Shown here piece after piece: positions 11,268-22,829 of a DNA stretch of 64,000 nucleotides (its first letter is position 1; the number at the start of each line of letters is the position of its first letter). Source of the DNA: Cymbomonas tetramitiformis (taxonomy: Eukaryota; Chlorophyta; Pyramimonadophyceae; Pyramimonadales; Pyramimonadaceae); the NCBI GenBank assembly GCA_001247695.2, contig LGRX02035513.1, forward strand, positions 1 through 64,000, given 5' to 3'. A program made the position numbers and the translations under genes. Below the pieces are notes generated by a model that searched no databases, was not told the DNA's origin, and saw nothing but the letters and a program-made list of their open reading frames with translations.

Positions 11268-11347
11268 CAAGATGAACTCGGATGAAAGTTTTGACAAGAC
11301 ACTGCAGAAAGAGCAGCTCGAGAACTTGACAACATAGGTCTTCGATT
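11268..11347 (+). other. Conserved ~80-bp module, E4 copy
   Basis: Begins CAAGATGAACTCGGATGAAA and ends near GACAACATAGGTCTTCG. The preceding TATTTTGAGGGTCAAGATGAA is shared with the E3 copy, so similarity extends about 12 bases further to the left there. Confidence 0.8.
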
Positions 11348-11488
11348 TTTTAATGCCCTTCTCATGCCGCCCCTATTGCCCACATTTATTATGACCACTT
11401 ATGTTGGCTGCAGCCAACATAAGGTGCATTTTGTCTTTTCGCGATCACGCCCTAGCTCTAGGGTACAATTATGCAAGCGTCCGTGGGT

Positions 11489-12421
11489 CAGGGCTCTTCA
11501 TGAATAGGATTAGTAATCATGATTTTTGATTTGATTAGGCCTTATTTCCTATTAATCAAGCCATGATTTGGACCCCTACCGTACTAATCAAGTCATGATT
11601 TGGACCCTTTCCTATGAATCAAGTCATGATTTCGTCGCGAGCCTATAAATCATGACTTGATTCGAAACGTGATTACTATGCACGATTTTCCCGCGCCACC
11701 CGACCGATCTCGCCCGACGGACTGACGCAGTTCCAGTTCTAGCCATCTATTCGTTGCGTCAGGTCTGTTCGACAGCCCACAATTTTCACTCCCCCGCAAA
11801 GCCGTTTTTCAGCTTCCGGCAACACTACTGGTTCGTTCATTCAGCAGACATCATACCGACAATATGGGCCGACGGAAGAAAGAGCTCTCATCGAAGCAGC
11901 AAACACTTGCCGTCCAACAGTTTCCGGTGTTGAAGAAACCCGTAGATCAAGATCAGATGATAAATATTCCGGAGATGAGAAATACTCCGGAGTCACGCGT
12001 CACGCGAATGTGATAGTGGAGATGAGAAATATTCCGGAGATGAGAAGCCTCCCACGTGCTTGCGCACGGCCTACAGTATCGCGGGAAATGAATGCAATGT
12101 GAATTGAACTTAAAACGTTCACCGCATATTGAGTGTAAATTGCCCCTCGGATTTTAATTGATTGATTGATTGATTGATTGTAATCGAAAATTCGAAATAT
12201 GGGTACTAATCACACTAGTAATCATGATTTTTGATTTGATTAGGCCTTATTTCCTAAAAATCAAGTCATGATTTGGACCAACCCCGTACTAATCAAGTCA
12301 TGAGTTGGACGATCGCGGTACTAGTCAAGTCATGATTCGGACCTTCGCCGTACTAATCAAATTATGATTTTAGCATTTTAAAACTAATCAAATCTAATCA
12401 AAGTATTCATGAAGAGCCCTG
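11489..12421. mobile_element. H1: hAT-type MITE nested in E4
   Basis: Perfect 18-bp TIRs CAGGGCTCTTCATGAATA (11489-11506, 12404-12421) and perfect 8-bp target duplications CCGTGGGT (11481-11488, 12422-12429), the classical hAT signature. Inside are subterminal direct repeats of AATCAAGTCATGATTTGGAC near both ends, a GAGATGAGAAATATTCCGGA repeat in the centre and a short (ATTG)n run near 12160. No transposase is encoded. Confidence 0.95.
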
Positions 12422-13035
12422 CCGTGGGTGCAATCAGGGATATCACGTATTGACAATTTTGTAAAGGTCTAGTAGCCCTTCAAACAACATTGCTTTCGAG
12501 CAATATGCATCATTAACCATGAGTTATATACTTCGGAACTTTGGGTTTTATGTTGGCTGCAGCCAACATAAAGATGGGTAAGAGACACTTGCTCAAGGTA
12601 TTTGGCACCTCTGTCTGCACGTCGAAAGTGTCAAAGTGACTACTAGTTGAAAAAAACGTGTACTCTAACCAAGCAAAAGTACCAAGGAAATGCATACTTA
12701 CCACAACTTGCGACTTTGCGGATGAGTTCTCATTTATCTCATACTCGATGGCCCAATCTTTTAAGCTTGGGCCAAGGAGTGACTTTTCAACACACATTAC
12801 AGCGAAAGTAAGAGTTTGGCATCGAAGTTTTGATCTTTCTTTCCGAACACTTTCTTCAAAATAGACCCAAATAGGCCGTTTCCACACTGATCGACCTGGG
12901 GGTGTTCAGCTGAAGCTGCGCTCTTTCTCCACCACGCACCTGTGTGAGTAATATGAAAAGTGAGTATAAACCAAACGAACTATAGAAAGGACTAGAGAAA
13001 ATAAAGATTGCTGGAATAGTTTCATACGTTGTAAG

Positions 13036-14345
13036 AACTTTATTTTTATACTTTGTAACACACGTATCCTAGCATAGGCATAACACAACAGGCACACATA
13101 TTCTAGCACAAGCATAGCACACGCAAAGAGATACACAAATATCCTAGCACAGGCATATCACACGCGCACACAGATACACACATATCCTAGCACGGGCATA
13201 CCACACGCACACAAAGATACACACATATCCTAGCACGGGCATAACACTGGCACAAAGATACACATATATCCTAGCACAGGCATAACACACGCACATTGAG
13301 ATACACACCTATCCTAGCATAGGCATAAAAGTCGTACACGGAGATACACATATATCCTAGCATAGGCATAACCCAACAAGCATACACAGATGCACACATA
13401 CTCAAGCACATATCTTAGCACACACACACAGATACACACATATCCTAGCACAGGCATACCCCACGCACACAAAGATACACACATATCCTAGCGGAGGCAT
13501 AACACTGGCACAAAGATACACACATATCCTAGCAGAGGCATAACACACGTACACAAAAATACACACATATCCTAGCAAAGGCATAACACACGCACAGAGA
13601 GGTACACATATCCTAGCATAGGCTTGTAACACAACAAGCATACACAGATACACACATATTCAAGCACACGCATAGCACACACACACACAGATACACACAT
13701 ATCCTAGCACAGGCATAACACACGCACACAAGGATACACACCTATCCTAGCATAGGCATAACACTGGCACAAAGAAACAAATATATCCTAGCACAGGCAT
13801 AACCCACGCACAGAGAGGTACACACATATCCTAGCATAGGCATAACACAACAGGCACACACATATACACACATATTCTAGCACAAGCATAGCCCACGCAC
13901 ACAGATACACACATATCCTAGCATAGGCATAAGAGGCCTATGCTAGAATATGTGTGAATATGTGTGTGCCTGTTGTGTTATGCCTATGCTAGGATATGTG
14001 TGTACCTCTCTGTGCGTGTTTTATGCCTGTGCCAAAATATGTGTGTATCTCTTTATGCGTGTGATATGCCTCTGCTCTGTAAGAGGTAGCAGAGGCATAG
14101 CACACGCACAGAGAGATACACACATATTATGGCATACGCATAGCACACGCACATAGATACACACATATCCTAGCATAGGCATAACACAACAGGCACACAC
14201 ATATCTTAACACATATTCTAGCACAGGCACAGCACACGCACAGAGATACACATATATCCTAGCATAGGCATACCACGCGCACACAGAGATACACACATAT
14301 ACTAGCCCAGGCAAAGCACACACACAAACACACAGACATACACAA
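13036..14345. repeat. ~41-bp minisatellite with internal inversions
   Basis: About thirty imperfect copies of CACACATATCCTAGCACAGG then CATAACACACGCACACAAAGATA. Most run in one direction, but 13932-14090 is inverted (GCCTATGCTAGAATATGTGTG, TGTTATGCCTATGCTAGGAT), creating palindromic joints near 13925-13945 and 14070-14100. Long Cys/Tyr-rich frames on the minus strand are by-products of the repeat. Confidence 0.93.
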
Positions 14346-15136
14346 ATCCTATCTATTCCATGTTTTCTATTGCATATTCTATGCCATATGCTTTATGCCA
14401 CAGCCAAAGGCCCTCTGTTCTTATTGCCCGAACATACCTACACGTATATATTGCCGTGGGCAACCAGATACACATACATATCTCTATCAGTTTTATTGCT
14501 TGTGCTAAGGGCATACACCTGTCACACACAAAGGGCATACTGCATAAAAGAGTAGGGAAGGGGGAATCACTTACAATTTTTAGTGAGTGGTCCGGAGTGT
14601 GGGTTGTGAGGTTATGAGAGTGAATACAATTACCTTAATGCACGTTCGTTCTTCACATTCCCGCTCCTTTGAAGTTTCCGCCTTACCATGCCCAACACCC
14701 CATGCAGTGTGAGAATAGCTTGGTTCCAAAACCTCAAAGAACATAACAGTGAAGAAAAAAAACATGCTTATCTTGATCTTATGTAAGACCAGAAAGTGCG
14801 CAGTGCCATACCATACTTTTATAGTAATCACACATATCCTAAAAGATCTAAAACACGGGAGCACATATGTGGAAAATTATTTTTGCATCAAAATATTACA
14901 CCTCTTTGTGGCGCAACGGGAGACAAGTGGTCACAGACACAAGAGTGTCAGACCTACTCAAACCCAAGATGCAATACATTACAACAAGGCCAATACCTTG
15001 TTGCTCGCGGATCAAGGGCGCTCCAAACAAACCCACAGACCAAGGGTGCAGACGCCTTCTTCTACAAGAAACGACGATCGCTCGAAATTGGAAGACGCCA
15101 CTCCTTCCATTTTTATTTTTTTTTTGTTTTTGGTTT
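14346..15136. other. Unassigned stretch
   Basis: Several overlapping frames of 60-130 codons exist but none shows a domain or convincing start. It ends in a T-rich tract (15105-15135) just before the 184-bp array. A plausible exon-like piece lies at 14930-15060, without good splice support. Confidence 0.35.
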
Positions 15137-16985
15137 GAAATGCTTCCAAAATGATCATGAGTGACCGGAATGTCGTTGGTTCATCGCCGGGTGCCCCGTA
15201 CGGCCGTGTGTCGCTTGAATTGGATAGGGTTTCCTTACGTATGTACCCGACTAACCCGTGATAGTGCGAAACAGATAGCAAGTTCGGAGTGGTTTGAGTT
15301 ATAGTTTGTTATATGCTTATGAAATGCTTCCAAAATGATCATGAGTGACCGGAATGTCGTTGGTTCATCGCCGGGTGCCCCGTACGGCCGTGTGTCGCTT
15401 GAATTGGATAGGGTTTCCTTACGTATGTACCCGACTAACCCGTGATAGTGCGAAACAGATAGCAAGTTCGGAGTGGTTTGAGTTATAGTTTGTTATATGC
15501 TTATGAAATGCTTCCAAAATGATCATGAGTGACCGGAATGTCGTTGGTTCATCGCCGGGTGCCCCGTACGGCCGTGTGTCGCTTGAATTGGATAGGGTTT
15601 CCTTACGTATGTACCCGACTAACCCGTGATAGTGCGAAACAGATAGCAAGTTCGGAGTGGTTTGAGTTATAGTTTGTTATATGCTTATGAAATGCTTCCA
15701 AAATGATCATGAGTGACCGGAATGTCGTTGGTTCATCGACGGGTGCCCCGTACGGCCGTGTGTCGCTTGAATTGGATAGGGTTTCCTTACGTATGTACCC
15801 GACTAACCCGTGATCGTTGTCCACTACCCGGTGGTACATGGGGATGTACCCAAGAGGGTCTGGGTACATAGGGATGTACCCAAGCTAAATCGACGGTATG
15901 GGGGCATAAATTTAACGGTTTGTCGTTACGAATCATCAATATAGCTAGCCAACATCATCATGAACACGGGAATATGCCGTCACAAGCATCCTGGTAGGAT
16001 ATATATCATGTCAGGTGCATTCAAACCCATGCAAATCGCAACTTGGCTCCCAAAAACATTTTTCTAATTGTTTTTTACCACGGTTTGTTGCGACTCGCCT
16101 TTTTCACAGTCTCGCATATCTTAGGGGGGGGGATTCTTCACAAAGTGGAATACTTTTTAAGGTTTGTTACACCACAATATCTTAATTAATTTATTCTCGT
16201 CATGTTCGGCGTACCCTAGATCCCCAAGCTTAACTGCTTACTTGCCGCACGGCACGAGGTACCTTATCGGGTATGGGGACGAGTCGACGCGAGCGGTTGA
16301 AGGTGACCTGTGATATTGATTATTATGACCAAAAATATTTGTCAGCTCATTCTTTGGCAATCGTATTTGCGATAACATGCATTGCACATGTAAATATGCC
16401 TTCGTTCAATAGATCGATGGGTGGGAGTCATCCCACATGTCCGCGCGCATTTTTTTAGGCGAAATCTAAAATCTGACACTGTTTTATGATGAGAAGTCTT
16501 GATGATGAAGTATGATAACTTGTGAGGTATGGGACCGACCCATGATAAAATAAGTGCTTTGAAGGGTCTATGTTAATGCCCTAATGAAACATCGACCAAA
16601 TATGCAATTTTCATGTACATAACCATGCATACAAATCGATGTACCCAAGCGATGTACCCAAGAATTTAGAACTTGAGAATTTCGTCTTTTCTGGAAAATC
16701 ACCTAGGCAGCCGCCCCCAAAAACCCATGTCTATGACATGAATACCGCCAAACATATGGTTCATACCCAAGATTGGTGTGTTATTGACAACCTATATCGG
16801 CCATATGGACACTTGAAATGTTTCGAGCTCGCCATGGCGTGCGGAACAAAGAGTGGCTTGGGTACATCGTGATGTACCCAAGACCGGGTAGTGGACATCG
16901 TGCGAAACAGATAGCAAGTTCGGAGTGGTTTGAGTTATAGTTTGTTATATGCTTATGAAATGATACTAAACATGATCATGAGCTG
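15137..16985. repeat. 184-bp tandem array, interrupted by E2
   Basis: Copies start at 15137, 15321, 15505 and 15689 (GAAATGCTTCCAAAATGATC) with an exact 184-bp period and near identity. The fourth copy is cut at 15817 by E2 and resumes at 16898, ending near 16985 where the next unit start is already diverged. The repeated minus-strand 76-codon frames are satellites of this array, not genes. Confidence 0.95.
15818..16897. mobile_element. E2: 1080-bp E-family transposon in the satellite
   Basis: Perfect 15-bp TIRs TGTCCACTACCCGGT (15818-15832, 16883-16897) with 4-bp duplications TCGT (15814-15817, 16898-16901). The uninterrupted satellite copies read TAGT at this place, giving an empty-site comparison. 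Palindromes of the form GGGTACAT...ATGTACCC lie at 15833-15850, 15862-15881 and 16860-16879, with a direct pair of GATGTACCCAAG at about 16638-16661. I could not find the ~80-bp module, and no transposase is visible. Confidence 0.92.
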
Positions 16986-18800
16986 TGCATGCATGGGAAA
17001 CAAGTCAAGAACGGATGCTTGTGGCAAACAAGTCAGCAACAAATGCTTGTGGGATGCACTTATTTTGAAGTGTACTGTCAAGTAGTAAACAATAGCAAAA
17101 CTAAATAGCAACTACTTCCCCGCCATCGAGTGGAAAAGCTCGAGGATCTTCTCGGACTTGCCCTCCTCGCCTTCTTCGGCATCAACATCCCCCGAGACGA
17201 TCTCCTTGTGGATGTTGAGCTCGATCTCCGCAGCCGCCACCGTATCGTCGTTCTCGCTCTTCAGATCGGCTGCGAGTTGTTTTGCAGCCTTCTGGCAAGC
17301 CGATAAAAATGCGCGGAGCTCGTCTCCGCGCATCCTTTTCTGCGGTGGCTTTTCCGGGGTCCTTTTCCCGGGGACCGCCGGGGGAGCCATGAGCTCCTTG
17401 AGCTTCCCTTTTTGGCCTCCCTGCTCCGTGTTGCTCAGCAGGTGCTGGGTACACGCCACCATCCCTTCGTGGGCGGCGGGGTTCTCCCCTTGGCCCGACC
17501 GACCGGCCGCCAGGCTGGTGAACTGCGAATACATGTTGAACATGAGCGCCATATGGGCGCCCTGTCTGCTCAGCTGTTCCTTCGCCAGGTCGGCGTTGCA
17601 GGCGAACGCCTGCTTGAGGTCGGACGTGTGTCTCTCGTCCTTCTCCCCCAGCAGCGCGGTGAAATGCTCAGCCGCCAACCGCCGGCCTGGCTCCTCCGCG
17701 GACCAGAGAGGAGACTTACGCCGCAACTACGGTGTATTTACGCCGTAGTGCACTGTCGAGGACCCTGTATTTTTTGCTAGAGCCAAATTGCCGTATTTAC
17801 GGTTAGGGTGCTTCAGCCTTTACGGTACCGACTGAAGAACCCTAACCCCCCGCTGGATTTAGGGTTTTCGCGCGATTAATTTCGAATTTCACAACTGCTC
17901 GTTGATAGCTAGTGAAAACTTCACTCCTTCAAACGTGCTCCACTGCCGCCGGCTGTACGCGAACATTCGTGATCATGCTCGCAAGACGCATTATTCCCTT
18001 CCTCCGGCAGGCACCTCAGTGTGTTACGCCCTTCGTTCAAACCTCCTGCGTTGCAGTATGCACCTCCTCTGCATACGACCGGGAGCGGAAACCGCAGCCT
18101 CCCTCTACTCCTTGGGATACAGCGGTCTCGCAACTACGATCGTCATGCACCTCTCAACGACACACCCTTTTGTCCGATGTGTATCGCAGCAGCATTCCTG
18201 GCACTACCTGAGACGGCTACTTGCACTTCAGAAGTGGACGCAACTCCTTCCCAATCCCTCAACGAAAACACGCAGCGCCCAGCAGCGAACGCCACTGTTT
18301 GGGATACAGGCGTCGTCACTGCGAAGAAAGGTCCCAACTCTGTTTTCAGATGCTCGCGATGTAACCTGGCTCGCTGATGTCGGTGACGCGAGTATCTGGC
18401 CACATTCTTGGCGAAGAGGCCGCGAAAAGCGCTGGGGTCACGCCATGCTTATTTCCACATCCAGAGTGGCGTTTGAAGCTTCCCGAGATTGTCACTGCGA
18501 AAAACGCAAGAAAGAAGCCTTGGATCAACGTGAGAAAGCGCGCATTATTGCTGAGTCAGAAGTTGAGAACATCACACAACAAGCAGACCGACGGTAGTAT
18601 CGCGCAGTATTAATTATGTATTGATGAGTGCGTCTGCACGTTCGCGTTCTGGTGAAGCCTCGCAACTTTTAGATGCGCAACCGACACAAACTACCCTCAA
18701 GAGTAAGAAGCGACGCAAGGTCAATATCAAACTTGCGAAAGGGCTTATGTCGGCCGGTATCCCTCCTAAGGCTTTGGATAATAAACATTTTTAAGCTGCC

Positions 18801-19142
18801 TTGAAGGAGATTGCGCTTTATGGGTCTTCTTACAAGCCCCCATACTCCACTTCATATGCCAAGACGCTAGCACCAAAGGTCCATCAAAACTTGACTCAGC
18901 GTGTGGATAAGCTCATCACCGGCGCCAAGAAAACCGGCGGCACTGTCTGTTCTGACGGCTGGGAGGACTGTACACATAAGAAGCTTTTGAATGGAACATG
19001 CGTTTCCCCTACTGGATGCCTTTTTGTACATTCCTTGATAGTTTCTGGTGAAACAAAGGATGCAGCGCTCATAGCCGCTGATCTGATCAAGCCTATATAT
19101 GAGCCTATATATGTGCTGAAAGTCAGCCTGTATATGAGCTGA
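18801..19142 (+). pseudogene. hAT transposase fragment (DUF659-like)
   Basis: The reading GGTVCSDGWEDCTHKKLLNG followed by SPTGCLFVHSLIVSGETKD has the SDGW and LLN spacing of the DUF659 domain in plant- and alga-type hAT transposases. Upstream pieces in other frames (17902-18613) probably contain the degraded N-terminus. No dimerisation domain follows; the sequence instead runs into a minisatellite. The fragment belongs to H2. Confidence 0.75.
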
Positions 19143-19390
19143 AATTCAGACTATATATGAGCTGAAATTCAGCCTATATATGATCACGAATCCAACCTAT
19201 GTATGAGCTGAAATTCAGCATATGGATGATCACGAATTCATCCCTATGTATTATGCGCCGAAATTTGGTCTATATATGAGCCTGTATATGTGTCGAAATT
19301 CAGCCTATATATGAGCTAAAATTACGCTTGTGTATGAGCCAAAAACCCGAAATTCGACCTAAATTCAGTCTACATATGAGCGAAATAGGT
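19090..19390. repeat. ~24-bp minisatellite in H2
   Basis: About ten diverged copies of CCTATATATGAGCTGAAATT followed by CAG. It replaces the transposase C-terminus region and lies before the right TIR. Confidence 0.8.
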
Positions 19391-20219
19391 GAATCGTTAA
19401 ATTACCCACTTTCACCGTAATATCGCCGTAATACCCGTAAATACGCCGTAAATACACCGTATCTACGGAATACGGCGATTTTGAATCGCCGTAACGTATT
19501 TTACCGTAAGCCGTAAGTCTCCACTCTGCCGCGGACTCGGCCGTCAGTTGGAGCCGCTCCTTCCCCTGCTGCTCCAACTGATGGCGAAGCTCCTCGCACA
19601 CCTTCGCCTCCTTTTGCCGCTCGGCCTCCGCCAACTCCGCCCGGAGCTCCTTCTCCTTCAAGAGCACGGCCTGCTTCACCTGCTCCTCCGTGGCCCCCCG
19701 AGCTGGAGTGGCTCCCCCGATCGCCCTCTCCAAACTCCGCGCCTTCTCCTCCGCATGCTTCGCCTTCAGCTCGATCAGGCGGAGCTTCTCGGCGTACTTG
19801 ATCTTCTCCGCATCCTCCAACAATTTCGCCTGCTTCGCCTTTTCCTCCTCCGCCGCGACCTTCTCCTCCCGCTGCCGCTTGTGGCCGCTCACGCTCTTCG
19901 CCCTTGTCTTCTGCGCGCTCTTGGCCTTCTGCTCCTCAGGCTTCGGGAAGTTGCATCCGTCTTCCTGGTTGCCTGACCACTTGAAGGTGATCACCTCCCT
20001 GGCCATACCCCTTTGCAGGGTCTTGGTGGTCAGCGCCCCACCTTTTCCCCCACCGCCAGCCCCCTCGCGGCTGATCTGCGCCACGGTCATCTTGGCCGCA
20101 TCCCGCGTCCGCTGAATGATCACGCCCATTGCCTGAGAAAAGGCGTACCGGAACGCCATCAAGCTGCGCTTTTCCTTCTCCAGGTCAGCCTGCGTCAAGG
20201 CAATCTGACGTCCCTGGGA

Positions 20220-20255
<36 letters not shown>

Positions 20256-21599
20256 GCGGGGGTGAAGGGCCATGAACTTCTCGTCCCTCACCAGCAGTGC
20301 CTCCGATCCACGTCCCAATGGCAACTGCAGCACCTGGAAGTCCCACCCCTCAAACCCCGAGCTTTTTTGCAGGAACACCAGGCCCTGCGTCTGGCCGCCG
20401 TTGGTGCGCAGCACATACCCCAGGCGCAGCACCCCACCGTGCGCCATGGGCAGGTTTTCGTAGTCCTCTTTCAGGAGCACGGGCATTCCCGTGCAGACCA
20501 GGCCCGATGTCTTGTCGGGGTACAGCACGTCCGCCCCCCCGAAGACCTGCAGCTTGATGCCCGTGTCCATAAGGCCGCTCTTCGGCCCGTAAAACCGGGT
20601 GACGAAATTCCCCTTCATGGGAATGCCCGCTTTCGTCACCGGCTGCAGCTCCGCCCTGGGCACCGTCTTGAGGGCGCCCGTCTCCATCACGCCGACCTCC
20701 ACCTTCTCCTCCGTGACCGAAGACTGGAGGATGACCACTTCGGAGCCCAACATTGCGAGGCCCCCGTCGAAGATGACGTTGTAGTCCACGCCCAAGAGGT
20801 TGGCAACCTCCTCGCCTTCCAAGCGCCTGCTTCGCCGGCGAGCTGCGTACTCCACCGTAAACTCTGTCAGGTTGTACACGGGCACATCCGATGACCTATC
20901 CACGTACGAATGTGCCCCCCGACGGACGTTCGGCCCCAGCTTTACGGCGTTCGACGGAATCGTCGGCCAGGAACAGCCAGGGTAGGCTTCCCCAAAGTGG
21001 AAAACCCCACGCCGGAACATTAATACCTCATATGCCTGCCCTACAAAAAGGGACTCCCTTGCACCACACCGCATGTGAGAACCCGGAAATATCCCCACAG
21101 GGTACCCTGGAGTGAAGCAAAAAATAAGGGATAGTTCTGTGCCGTCTAAATGCGGGCTCTGCAGATCAGCCCCGGGCAGCGTCAGCAACGCAGACATCCC
21201 ACCTTTCCCCTTGCGAAGTACGTCCGGTCGCACGGTCGTGCGCTTCCACCCTGGGTTTGCAATGACCTGCCTCCCTACCTCCGCAATCATCCTCCCCAGA
21301 AAACACCTCCGATCCACGTCTCCTATCCACCTACTACTGTCGTAGCGTGCATCCCGGTCCTCTGAATTCAGGTCGGCGAAGTTATTCAACCACTCCCCGG
21401 TCACGCATCCATCGTGCTCCTGAGGGGAAACTTCGACGCCCTCAACCCGTGCCACGCAAAACCCTTCCGTTTCCATGTCCCTCTCCCATCCTTCGGGCAT
21501 TAACACACGGATATTGGACAGGTCGTCCTCACCTGGCGATGGCGTTTCCTTCTCATCCACCGCCTTTCCTCCCAGCAAGTTCTGGCTGACGGTCTCGCT

Positions 21600-21793
21600 G
21601 TCAGACTCCTCTGTGTGTGCTGCTGCTGCTGCTGCTGATGCGATCAATCCTGCTGTTGCTTGGGCTAGTGTTGCTTCTGCTGCTGCTTCTGTTGCTGCTG
21701 GGGCTGCTGGGGCTGCTGGGGCTGCTGCTGCTGCTTCTGGTTTTGCTTCATGCCCGTGTCCATAAGCTGCTGCTGCTTCTTCTTTTGCTTCTT

Positions 21794-21829
<36 letters not shown>

Positions 21830-21990
21830 CTGCTTTTGCTTCTGCTGCTGGGGCTGCTGCTGCTTCTGTTGTTGCTTCTGCTTTTGCTTCTGCTGCTGGG
21901 GCTGCTGCTGCTTCTGGTTTTGCTTCTGCTGCTGGGGCTGCTCCTGCTTCTGCATTTGCTTCTGCTTCTTCTGCTGGCTCTGGCAGGGCT
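21600..21990. repeat. Imperfect GCT/CAG trinucleotide tract in gene A
   Basis: Mostly (GCTGCT/TCT/TTT) triplets; on the coding (minus) strand they give Ala with Glu, Lys and Pro (AAAPAAEAKAEA). The Leu-, Cys- and Gln-rich frames in the other phases are shadows. The triplet phase is kept, consistent with selection for the frame or with slippage in whole triplets. Confidence 0.85.
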
Positions 21991-22829
21991 GCTGCTGGCG
22001 CCAACGCCGTCAGGATGCGGTAGTTTTCGTCATCAAAGTCGACGGTCTCTTCCGCCGGTTGCTTGGGGACTATGTACTTTTTAATGGCGTGCACCAGATG
22101 CCTATCAGAATGCGGCATATACTGATGCACTCGCACCAATGTGAGCGCCGGCTTCATCGCCAAGTTCTCTGCGTAGTTCCAGAGAACCAACCGGTCGTTG
22201 TCCTCGTCCGATTTCTCGAGTCCAGCGGGCTGCTGGACCCCGTCCTCGTCCAGCTTGTACATCACCTCAAAACCGTTCTTAGTTGCGAAGGTCGTGTACT
22301 TCTTCTCTGGGTCCTCTGCGGCGGGCTGTGCGCAGTGGATCTCAATTTCGTCCTCTTGGTCGTCCTCTTGGTCGTCCTCTTGGTCGCCCTTATCCTCGTC
22401 CTCATCCTCCCCTTCGCCCTCCTTCTTCGCCTCCTCCTTCTTCTCCGCCGCGTCCCCCTTGTTGAAAATATCAAACAATCCTGGTTTTGTGCCTCGTTTC
22501 TCCGCCTCCTCCAGCTTTTCCACGAACTGGGTTTGCGTCACCGATTTCAGAAATTGCCACGACGCCAGGTTGCGGTAACACGCCGCGTCGGCCGGCGTGT
22601 AGTGTTCAAAACAGTTCTCAATGATATCGGGAGTGAGCAACACCTCCAACCCCGTTCCGGACAGTTGACTTTTGTTCCCCGAAATGGGGAAAATCGTTTG
22701 CAGCTGCTCGTCCGTCAACAAGCGTTTAAGGATCTTGGCGCAGTGTCGGACCTCTTGTGTGCCGCTGTTGTCAAGGTCTTCCACCGATTGCGCTTTGAAG
22801 CCTTCACCAAAGAGTTTTTCGTCAGACAT

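Larger units (their letters stand above)
10975..12587. mobile_element. E4: member of the E family, TIR TGTCTCTTACCCATCT
   Basis: Perfect 16-bp TIRs (10975-10990, 12572-12587) with 4-bp direct repeats CTTG outside (10971-10974, 12588-12591). Element-specific palindromes with TTATGTTGGCTG arms lie at 10991-11010 (lacking the first four bases), 11018-11041, 11399-11422 and 12548-12571. The shared module is at 11268-11347. H1 (11489-12421) is nested inside; without H1 and one of its 8-bp duplications the element is 672 bp, almost the size of E1. Confidence 0.9.
10800..12910 (-). pseudogene. Unknown gene, exon split by transposon E4
   Basis: Two minus-strand reading frames, 12592-12887 and 10800-10974, join into one continuous frame when E4 and one CTTG duplication are removed (NTLSK-EYSRIF). 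The upstream part starts near KRPIWVYFEESVRKERSK, after a plausible splice acceptor (CACCCCCAG) near 12905, so 5' exons probably exist beyond. An internal intron is likely: a GTAAGT donor follows SQVV and an acceptor GTGCAG precedes TEVPNT. The C-terminus is acidic (SIDEEEEDF). The first part is faintly like a BED finger, but the key Cys/His pattern is not clear. Function unknown; host gene or older transposase exon. Confidence 0.5.
17704..19528 (+). mobile_element. H2: decayed hAT transposon inside gene A
   Basis: TIRs CAGAGAGGAGACTTACG (17704-17720) and CGTAAGTCTCCACTCTG (19512-19528) differ at one base. Both are flanked by the 8-bp duplication CCGCGGAC (17696-17703, 19529-19536). Subterminal TACGGCG/CGCCGTA repeats follow each TIR. 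The interior holds remains of a transposase with stop codons and a ~24-bp minisatellite. The gene A frame is exactly restored when the element and one duplication are removed. Confidence 0.93.
17112..22829 (-). pseudogene. Gene A: large protein with a 2OG-Fe(II)-oxygenase-like domain, split by hAT H2
   Basis: The start is the ATG at 22829 (MSDEKLFGEG); the longer frame begins with GTG. In order come a charged N-terminus with a DEDEDKGDQEDD run, an Ala/Glu/Lys low-complexity stretch (21600-21990), and a globular part with SPHLDG (HxD at 21144-21152), LIFCF, IFPGSHM and RGVFHFGEAYPG (His at 20997-20999). That is the pattern of a double-stranded beta-helix dioxygenase, whose members hydroxylate nucleic acids or proteins. 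Then follow a 14-Ser run near 20220-20265 and a long Glu/Lys/Ala coiled coil. H2 (17704-19528) then interrupts; removing it with one 8-bp duplication rejoins the frame (LTAESAEEPGRR) into the last 195 codons. It is divergent from gene B. The oxygenase call rests on motifs only. Confidence 0.6.

Noticed and set aside
13036..14345. CRISPR-like array
   Set aside because: Units are contiguous and imperfect without unique spacers, and the context is eukaryotic.
15235..15869. Four identical minus-strand 76-88 codon frames
   Set aside because: They recur only because of the 184-bp satellite; the period is not a multiple of three relative to any longer frame and no domain is present.
21617..22084. 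Long plus-strand Leu-, Cys- or Gln-rich frames opposite gene A
   Set aside because: They are translations of the GCT/CAG triplet tract in other phases; gene A on the minus strand has even composition and motifs on both sides.
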